Of a stretch of 64,000 nucleotides of DNA, positions 58,260-64,000 are shown in pieces (position 1 is the first letter of the stretch; each line of letters opens with the position of its first letter). Position numbers and translations under genes: made by a program. Source of the DNA: Phycisphaerae bacterium (GTDB taxonomy: Bacteria > Planctomycetota > Phycisphaerae > Sedimentisphaerales > Anaerobacaceae); NCBI GenBank assembly GCA_017993835.1, contig JAGOLX010000009.1, forward strand, positions 62,001 through 126,000, in the 5' to 3' direction. The notes under the pieces were generated by a model that saw only the letters and a program-made list of their open reading frames with translations, searched no databases and was not told the origin of the DNA.

Positions 58260-59551
58260 AGATAGCTCCGGTCAAAGGAACGAGGGATTTCTATCCGCCG
58301 CAGATGGCCCGGCGCAACTGGATCATCGACGGGTGGAAGAAGGTCTCCCAACGCAACGGCTTCGAGGAATACGACGGCCCGATCTTCGAGCACCTGCAGA
58401 TGTACCAGGTCAAGAGCGGCGATGAGATCGTCGAACAGCTCTTCTCCCTTCAAGATCGCGGCGGGCGGGAGCTGGCGATCCGCCCGGAGATCACGCCCAC
58501 GCTGGCACGCATGGTCAACCAGCAGATCAACGCGCTGCCCCGCCCGATCAAATGGTTCAGCGTCCCGCGATTGTGCCGGGCGGAGCGGCCACAGAAAGGG
58601 CGGCTTCGCGAGTTCTTCCAATGGAACGTCGATATCATCGGCGAGGATCGGGCCGACGCGGATGCGGAGATCATCTTCACGACCTTGGACTACCTCCGCA
58701 CGGTCGGTCTGACCGCCAAGGACATCCGGGCCAAGATCTCGAGTCGCCGACTCCTGGCGGCGGTCCTCACCAGCATCGGGCTCCCGGCGGAGCGTCTGGA
58801 CCCGATCTACGCGGTCCTGGACAAGAAACCGAAGCTGCCGGCGGAGACTTTCGAGGCCCTGCTGGCCGAACAGGTGCCCGACAAGACCCAGGCCGGGAAG
58901 ATCCTCGGTTTCATGGCCCTCGACTCGGTGGAGGGAGTCGCGCAGATTGTCCAGCCCGACGAGACCCTGGGCAAGGCGGTCGACGAACTCCGGGGCGTCC
59001 TCGCGGTTCTGAACTCCATGGGGATGGGCGAGTACTGCGGGTTTGATCCGGGCATCGTCCGCGGCCTGGCGTACTACACGGGGGTCGTTTTCGAAGTGCA
59101 CGACATCGCGGGCGAACTGCGAGCGATCTGCGGCGGCGGGCGCTATGACAACCTGTTGCGGGACTTCGGCGGTCCGCCCGTCGGCGCGACGGGCATGGGC
59201 ATGGGCGACTGCGTCCTGGAGATCCTGCTGGAGCAGCGAGGCCTGCTCGATGCCCAGGTCCCGAAACGGACCATCGACTACTTCGTGGCCGTCGCGGACC
59301 CGCAGGTGGCCGAGGCGATGTACTGGGTCGTCGCCCAGATTCGTTCGAAGGGCCGCTCCGCGAGCTTCAGCTACAAGCAGGGCGGCCTGTCGAAGCAACT
59401 GAAGGAAGCGGTAGCCCAGAACGCGGCCAAGTGCGTGATTCTCGGCCAGGAGTACCGGGACAGCCGGCAAGTGGTGGCCAAGGACATGGCCACAGGCACC
59501 CAGGAAACCCTGGACGTGGACCAGTTCCTGTCGCGACTGGCCGGCGGCTGA
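58256..59551 (+). CDS. hisS: Histidyl-tRNA synthetase
   Basis: 431 residues, normal length. Class II features: motif 1 region KGTRDFYPPQMARRNWIIDG, motif 2 RAERPQKGRLREFFQWNVDI, the histidine-specific GLAYYTGVVFEVHDI and motif 3 GATGMGMGDCVLEILLE, plus a C-terminal anticodon-binding domain (RSKGRSASFSYKQGGLSKQL). It charges tRNA-His. Translationally coupled to the YkgJ-like gene. Confidence 0.97.
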   Translation: MKIAPVKGTRDFYPPQMARRNWIIDGWKKVSQRNGFEEYDGPIFEHLQMYQVKSGDEIVEQLFSLQDRGGRELAIRPEITPTLARMVNQQINALPRPIKWFSVPRLCRAERPQKGRLREFFQWNVDIIGEDRADADAEIIFTTLDYLRTVGLTAKDIRAKISSRRLLAAVLTSIGLPAERLDPIYAVLDKKPKLPAETFEALLAEQVPDKTQAGKILGFMALDSVEGVAQIVQPDETLGKAVDELRGVLAVLNSMGMGEYCGFDPGIVRGLAYYTGVVFEVHDIAGELRAICGGGRYDNLLRDFGGPPVGATGMGMGDCVLEILLEQRGLLDAQVPKRTIDYFVAVADPQVAEAMYWVVAQIRSKGRSASFSYKQGGLSKQLKEAVAQNAAKCVILGQEYRDSRQVVAKDMATGTQETLDVDQFLSRLAGG

Positions 59552-59640
59552 TTGCACGTGCGGCGGGTCACGGGTAGTGTGCAGAGTCTCCGTGCGCCGC
59601 GGAGGATCGGGGCTCCGCTGACGAGATGAGGTGCGGTCTC

Positions 59641-60156
59641 ATGCACGATCTCTCTCCGAACTGTTATGAGCGGGCATTCGAGAATTGGTTGCTCGACCAT
59701 CATATTGCGCACGTCCGCTGTGATGAGAGCCATCGGCTCGGGCCGTCCGAGGGCTCCGTCAAGAACTTCGATTTCCTGCTCCGCCTGCCAATGGGGCGCG
59801 CCCTGATCGTCGAGGTCAAGGGACGGACGTTCGCGGGAACGACCCTGGCGGGACGGGCCGGCCTCGAGTGCTGGGTCACGCGGGACGACATTGAGAGCCT
59901 CCAGGTGTGGAGGCGTGCCCTGGGGCCCGACCACGAGGCCATCTTCGTCTTCGCCTACCGAGTGACGCAGGCGGACGTGGACTTCGACGGACATGAGGTG
60001 CTCGTCTTCGATTCCGATCGGTTCGTCTTTTTTTGTGTTCGGCTGTATGACTACGTGCGACACATGAGGGGTCGCAGCCGCAAGTGGCGGACGGTGGCGC
60101 TCCCGGCCGACGACTTCAGGCGGTGCGCCGTCGGACTGGGGGACTTTCTGTCCTAG
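59641..60156 (+). CDS. HYExAFE-family protein with PD-(D/E)xK nuclease-like signature
   Basis: 171 residues from ATG 59641 (GAGG eight bases upstream); ATG 59626 would add five residues. The family signature is present as CYERAFENWL (Cys replaces the usual His). A likely nuclease core follows: NFDFLLRLPMGRALIVEVKG, with Asp and then E-V-K, as in PD-(D/E)xK nucleases, and a downstream Gln (SLQVWRRALG). HYExAFE proteins are restricted to Planctomycetota and their function is not known. No signal peptide. It follows hisS by 89 bases. Confidence 0.8.
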   Translation: MHDLSPNCYERAFENWLLDHHIAHVRCDESHRLGPSEGSVKNFDFLLRLPMGRALIVEVKGRTFAGTTLAGRAGLECWVTRDDIESLQVWRRALGPDHEAIFVFAYRVTQADVDFDGHEVLVFDSDRFVFFCVRLYDYVRHMRGRSRKWRTVALPADDFRRCAVGLGDFLS

Positions 60157-60204
60157 GGGCCGGTAACGGGCAGGAAACTGTGCTTCTCGCTGTAACCGAT
60201 CTGG

Positions 60205-60210
60205 TATGAT
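60205..60210 (+). promoter_or_regulatory. Possible extended -10 promoter of the CotH gene
   Basis: TGGTATGAT gives an extended -10 (TATGAT 60205-60210) without a good -35, about 50 bases upstream of the CotH start. Confidence 0.3.
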
Positions 60211-60259
60211 GGACACTTGGATAGTGTGAAATGGCACCGATGCCATGAGGAGGAACAAC

Positions 60260-62410
60260 ATGACGGCAAGGGCGCTGGTTGTGCTGTCCGTTGGGGCGGC
60301 GTTGTGGGGGTCGTGCATGGTGCGAGGCGCGGACCTCTACGATGAGAGCGCATTGCCTGTCCTGCACTTGCAGTTCACCCAGTGGAATTGGTACGCCCTC
60401 CTGCTGAGCAACTACTCGAGCAAGACCGACCTGGCTGCCACGCTGACGGTCGATGGCGTGGTGTACGAGGGAGTGGGAGTCCGGTTCCGCGGCAACACGT
60501 CCTACATGGTGAACTCGGAGAAGAAATCGTTCAATCTCTCGATTGATTACACCCTCCCGGAACAGCGTCTGATGGGCTACAAGACGCTGAACTTGATCAA
60601 CTGCAACCTGGACGCGACCTTCATGCGGGAGGTGCTCTACTCGAATACCTGCCGGCAGGTGGCCCCCAGCGCCAAGGCGAACTTCGTCGTGCTCGAGATC
60701 AATGGCGAGAACTGGGGTGTCTACGCCAACATCCAGCAGCTCAACGCCCAGTTCCTCGACGAGTGGTTCGCCAGCAACGACGGTACCCAGTGGCGCGGGG
60801 ATGGTATGAGGGCGATCACGGGTGGGGGAGGCAACACGGGCGGCGGCACGACCGGTGGCGGCACCGTCCGACGATCGGCCGGCCAGATTGGCGTTGCCGG
60901 AGACGATGACGCGACCGGCGATATCCGCATCGCCGAAGGCGGCGTCACCTCCGGCAGTGCTGCGCTGATCTGGCTGGGCGCGACCAGCTCGCCGTACCAG
61001 ACGGTGTATGAGTTGAAGCGTACAAGTCTCGCAGACCCCTGGGCCAGTCTGATCCACGTCTGCGACGTCCTGAACAACACGACGCCGGCGGAACTGCCCG
61101 ACAAGCTAGAACCCGTCCTCAATGTGGACGGCGCGCTGTGGATCTGCGCGATGGAGATCATCTTCCAGGATGAGGATGGATACGTCCACAAGCGAGGCAG
61201 CGACTACGGCCTGTACTACGAGCCTGAGACCGGACGAATCCATCTGGTGCAGTACGATGGGAACGAGTCCATGGGGAACAGCCAGTGGTCCGTCTTCTAT
61301 CGCGCCGACGATTCGTCGGTCCCGCTCATGTACCGGCTCATGTCGATCCCCAGATACCGCCAGCGGTATCTCGCCCACGTCCGCACGATTCTGAACGCCT
61401 TTTTCACGGAGGACGCGCTGTTCCCGCAGATCGAGGCCTATCGTGGCGTGATCGACGCGGAGGTCCAGGCCGACACGAAGAAGCTCTACACCTATTCGGC
61501 CTTCACCAGCGGGATTGCGACCCTCAAGAGTTTCATCACGAACCGTCGGGCCGTGCTGCTGGCGAACACGGAGGTGAACGTCCAATCGCCCCAGATCACG
61601 TCGGTTGAGCGGGAGGTGATCGAGCTGGAGTCGGGAGAGAGCATCGTCGTTACGGCCCGCCTGAGCGACGCGGTGGCTGTCGCGAGCGTGCAGTTGTTCG
61701 TTGCGGAGGGCCCGTTTGCCCTTTTCTTGCCTGTGTCCATGGCAGATCTGGGCGTTCAGCAGAGGGCGGACGGGTCAACCGAACGGGTGTTCAGCGCGAC
61801 GCTGTCCGGCTATCCCGCGGGCACGGTGGTCCGATATTACGTCCAGGCGACCGCGGCCGACAATGCCGGTACGCTGGCCTTCAACCCTGAAACGGCGGAG
61901 CATGGCTTCTGCGCCCACGTTGTGACCTGCCCCCAGGCGCCGTATTCCGGCATCGTGTTCAACGAACTCATGTCCAAGAACGTGGCCGTCCTGGCGGACC
62001 CCCAGGGCGAATACGACGACTGGATCGAGTTGAAGAACATCGGCGAAGAGACGATCCGTCTGGGCGGGATGTACCTGAGCGACGATGCGAACCGTCCGCT
62101 CATGTGGCGGTTCCCGGATGGGACCGAGCTTGGGCCGGGAGAGTACCTGCTCGTCTGGGCGGACGAGGACGGCGGGGATGAGCCGGGCCTGCACGCCAAT
62201 TTCAAGCTCTCGGCCGAAGGGGAGACGGTCTGGCTGTTCGACACGCTCGAAAACGGGCACGCACTGCTGGACTCGGTCACGATCAACAAATCGTACGGGG
62301 ATCAGTCGTGTGGCCGCTACCCGGACGGGATCGGCCTGATGCAGGTCCTGTCCGCCCCCACGCCCTGGGGCGAGAATGCGGAGTCCCGGATTGTCAACGG
62401 CGAGGGTTGA
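60260..62410 (+). CDS. CotH-kinase-family secreted protein with lamin-tail domain
   Basis: 716 residues from ATG 60260 (GAGGAGGAACAAC precedes). Signal peptide ALVVLSVGAALWGSCMVRG. Residues 30-450 match CotH: VLHLQFTQWNWYALLLSNY, GVGVRFRGNTSYMVNSEKKS, GYKTLNLINCNLDATFMREV, DGYVHKRGSDYGLYYE and HLVQYDGNESMG. A Gly/Thr-rich linker (near 190-205) interrupts the fold. Residues 560-700 contain a lamin-tail domain (GIVFNELMSKNVAVLADPQG, YDDWIELKNIGEETIRLGGM). CotH-like proteins phosphorylate partner proteins; the partner here is unknown. VTC and DUF4956 genes follow. Confidence 0.85.
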   Translation: MTARALVVLSVGAALWGSCMVRGADLYDESALPVLHLQFTQWNWYALLLSNYSSKTDLAATLTVDGVVYEGVGVRFRGNTSYMVNSEKKSFNLSIDYTLPEQRLMGYKTLNLINCNLDATFMREVLYSNTCRQVAPSAKANFVVLEINGENWGVYANIQQLNAQFLDEWFASNDGTQWRGDGMRAITGGGGNTGGGTTGGGTVRRSAGQIGVAGDDDATGDIRIAEGGVTSGSAALIWLGATSSPYQTVYELKRTSLADPWASLIHVCDVLNNTTPAELPDKLEPVLNVDGALWICAMEIIFQDEDGYVHKRGSDYGLYYEPETGRIHLVQYDGNESMGNSQWSVFYRADDSSVPLMYRLMSIPRYRQRYLAHVRTILNAFFTEDALFPQIEAYRGVIDAEVQADTKKLYTYSAFTSGIATLKSFITNRRAVLLANTEVNVQSPQITSVEREVIELESGESIVVTARLSDAVAVASVQLFVAEGPFALFLPVSMADLGVQQRADGSTERVFSATLSGYPAGTVVRYYVQATAADNAGTLAFNPETAEHGFCAHVVTCPQAPYSGIVFNELMSKNVAVLADPQGEYDDWIELKNIGEETIRLGGMYLSDDANRPLMWRFPDGTELGPGEYLLVWADEDGGDEPGLHANFKLSAEGETVWLFDTLENGHALLDSVTINKSYGDQSCGRYPDGIGLMQVLSAPTPWGENAESRIVNGEG

Positions 62411-62499
62411 TCGGTACTATATGCGGACCTTCCCTTCGCGGGAGTGCGCCGCCAGGTCTGGGGATCTGGGAAGGCGGATGCCATTTCGCCGGCAGGTGC

Positions 62500-62529
62500 T
62501 TGACTGAAATGTGTGGTTTGTGTTAAAAT
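62500..62529 (+). promoter_or_regulatory. Promoter upstream of the VTC-domain gene
   Basis: TTGACT (62500-62505) and TAAAAT (62524-62529), spacer 18 bases. Confidence 0.5.
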
Positions 62530-62650
62530 AGACAAGGGATTGGGGTGGTAATCGATCCAATCCAGTGTCGGAGAGGGTGTTGGCGGAGACACCCGAGTTG
62601 GGGTATGTTGCCTGCCTCTCCGATGGATTTGCGGAAGGACACAGAGTAAC

Positions 62651-63577
62651 GTGGGTAACAGCAGGACTGACACGAGCCTGGGAAGGTCGGACGTTGTTGC
62701 GCTGGGCGGTTCCGGGCAGCAGGCTGTCGCGGTCTCAGGTCAGTCAGGGCATCCCACCGGCAGTGGGGCCGAGCCGAAGGGCGGGCAGAAGCCCCGTCCG
62801 GTGAAGAAGGTCATGGTGGACGGCATGCTCTCGTGCCGTTACGAGATGAAGTACCTCATAACGGAGATCGAAGCCGCCGAAATCACCCGATATGTACGTC
62901 CGTTCCTGGAATACGACAAGTACTCGAAGCTGCAACGGGATGGGATGTACCCCATCGTCAGTCTGTATCTGGACTCGCCGGACTTGCAGTTGTGCCGCGA
63001 GAGCCTGTTCGGGGTGAAGAACCGGTTCAAGCTGCGGATTCGCAGCTATACGGACGAGCCCGAGTATCCGCGCTTCTTCGAGATCAAGCGACGAATCAAT
63101 CGTGTGATCTGGAAGAGCCGAGCCCGGGTCATGGATCAGGATGTCGTGGTTCTGCTGCGTGGACGGCGTCTGCCGCCCCAGGGGTATACGACCGACGAGG
63201 CGGCGCTGAGTCAGTTTCAGCTCTACGTCGCCATGATCCAAGCCGGACCGATGATCCTGATCCGGTACTTGAGACAGGCGTTCGAGAGCAGCTCCGAGAA
63301 TCGTGTGAGAGTGACGTTCGACCGGGAGTTGTGCTATAAGGTCACTTCGGAGCCCCAGGTGCTTCTGGGCGGCTCCGGCTGGCAGTATAACGATCTGACG
63401 ACGGGCTATGCGATCCTGGAGATCAAGTTCACCGGCTGCTACCCCGAGTGGCTCAGTCGGATGGTGCGGCAGTTCAACCTGAATGCCCGCTCCATCTCCA
63501 AGTTCGCCACGTCGATGGAACAGTCGCACCGGTTGGGGTTCTGTGGACCGGCGATGAGGAGTTCGTGGAATGGATAG
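62651..63577 (+). CDS. VTC-domain (polyphosphate polymerase-like) protein
   Basis: 308 residues from GTG 62651; ATG 62813 would remove a low-complexity lead of 54 residues, and either is possible. The VTC/CYTH-like tunnel fold is seen in CRYEMKYLITEIEAAEITRY, MYPIVSLYLDSPDLQLCRES, KNRFKLRIRSYTDEPEYPRF with FEIKRRINRVIWKSRA (basic residues that hold polyphosphate or nucleotide), RVTFDRELCYK, and AILEIKFTGCYPEWL with the metal-binding E-x-K. Bacterial VTC proteins of this kind are commonly encoded with CotH and DUF4956 genes. Its stop overlaps the next start. Confidence 0.88.
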   Translation: MGNSRTDTSLGRSDVVALGGSGQQAVAVSGQSGHPTGSGAEPKGGQKPRPVKKVMVDGMLSCRYEMKYLITEIEAAEITRYVRPFLEYDKYSKLQRDGMYPIVSLYLDSPDLQLCRESLFGVKNRFKLRIRSYTDEPEYPRFFEIKRRINRVIWKSRARVMDQDVVVLLRGRRLPPQGYTTDEAALSQFQLYVAMIQAGPMILIRYLRQAFESSSENRVRVTFDRELCYKVTSEPQVLLGGSGWQYNDLTTGYAILEIKFTGCYPEWLSRMVRQFNLNARSISKFATSMEQSHRLGFCGPAMRSSWNG

Positions 63578-64000
63578 ATGGTGGCAATTGATCGAGGACA
63601 CCGCGATGACCGGCTCGTCGTTCGGCCCGCAGACGATCCTGCTGTCGCTGCTGCTGGCCTTCGTGCTCGGCCAGGTTATCGCCTGGGTGTACTACATCAC
63701 GCACAGCGGCTTGTCTTACTCCCGTTCCTACGTGCAATCGCTGATCCTGATTACGGTCGTGGTCGCGATGGTGATGGCGGTGATCGGCAACAACATCATC
63801 ACGGCGGTCGGATTGATGGGGGCGCTGGCCATCGTTCGGTTCCGCAACGTGGTCAAGGACACGCGGGACATCGTGTTCATCTTCTCGTCTCTGGTGATCG
63901 GGATGGCTTGCGGCTCGCACCGTTACCTGACCGCCATTCTGGGGACTGCGATCCTGAGCCTGATCGCCATCTACCTGTTCTTCACGGATTTCGGGGCGCA
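63570..64000 (+). CDS. DUF4956 membrane protein, 3' end cut by window edge
   Basis: The frame opens at ATG 63570, overlapping the VTC stop by eight bases, and runs off the window after 143 codons. Helices: ILLSLLLAFVLGQVIAWVYY, SLILITVVVAMVMAVIGNNI, then VGLMGALAIVRFRNVVKDTR, a sequence typical of DUF4956, and ILSLIAIYLFF. It is the usual membrane partner in CotH / VTC / DUF4956 cassettes. Confidence 0.88.
   Translation, partial: MDRWWQLIEDTAMTGSSFGPQTILLSLLLAFVLGQVIAWVYYITHSGLSYSRSYVQSLILITVVVAMVMAVIGNNIITAVGLMGALAIVRFRNVVKDTRDIVFIFSSLVIGMACGSHRYLTAILGTAILSLIAIYLFFTDFGA

Overview
The window looks like a high-GC, Gram-negative member of the Planctomycetota, most likely near the Phycisphaerae. 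This is an inference from gene content. Supporting genes include a prepilin-like protein with an H-x9-DG tail, a secreted protein with dockerin-type repeats, Tat-exported Gfo/Idh/MocA dehydrogenases, DUF1080 proteins and a HYExAFE-family protein. Lipid A genes (lpxB, lpxD, lpxI), a heptosyltransferase-like protein and an LPS-kinase-like protein point to an outer membrane with LPS. I see no insertion sequence, prophage, CRISPR array, rRNA or tRNA.

Layout. 0-3.7 kb (minus strand): a partial comF, an H-x9-DG prepilin and a large secreted protein, the last behind a promoter, a cobalamin riboswitch and an intrinsic terminator. 3.8-12.6 kb: two related chemotaxis modules, each with an XRE-cupin regulator divergent from cheW plus chemoreceptor; one also carries a DcaP-like porin. 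12.6-22.6 kb (minus strand): an arsenic island in two units. One is arsR-arsC-arsM-acr3. The other is arsR, an ArsP-like permease, a small thioredoxin, a DGC protein, an ArsF-like lipoprotein, two exported thioredoxin-fold proteins, CcdA and a Tat-exported flavoprotein. Both arsR genes have palindromic operators at their promoters.

22.7-32.8 kb: a clan-AA protease-like/DUF2971 fusion, lpxB with a DMT transporter, a DUF1080 lipoprotein, an O-methyltransferase, a small palindromic-repeat cluster, a GntR/ABC-transporter operon and an ECF-like sigma factor. 32.9-38.4 kb (minus strand): sugar-metabolism genes (TIM-barrel isomerase, Gfo/Idh, a TIM-barrel/PmoA-like fusion) and a membrane protein. 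38.7-46.6 kb: the dTDP-rhamnose operon rmlACDB facing an LPS operon (GT9, lpxD, lpxI, tandem LPS-kinase-like protein).

46.7-57.4 kb: a glycoside-hydrolase-like protein, a DUF1080 protein, a lipoprotein, a membrane glycerophosphodiesterase whose catalytic N-terminus is missing, another Gfo/Idh protein, a pseudopilin, a DUF6057 membrane protein and a c-type-heme/beta-propeller lipoprotein behind a structured, terminator-containing leader. 57.7-64 kb (plus strand): ykgJ-like gene with hisS, a HYExAFE protein carrying a PD-(D/E)xK-like signature, and a CotH / VTC / DUF4956 cassette that runs off the window end.
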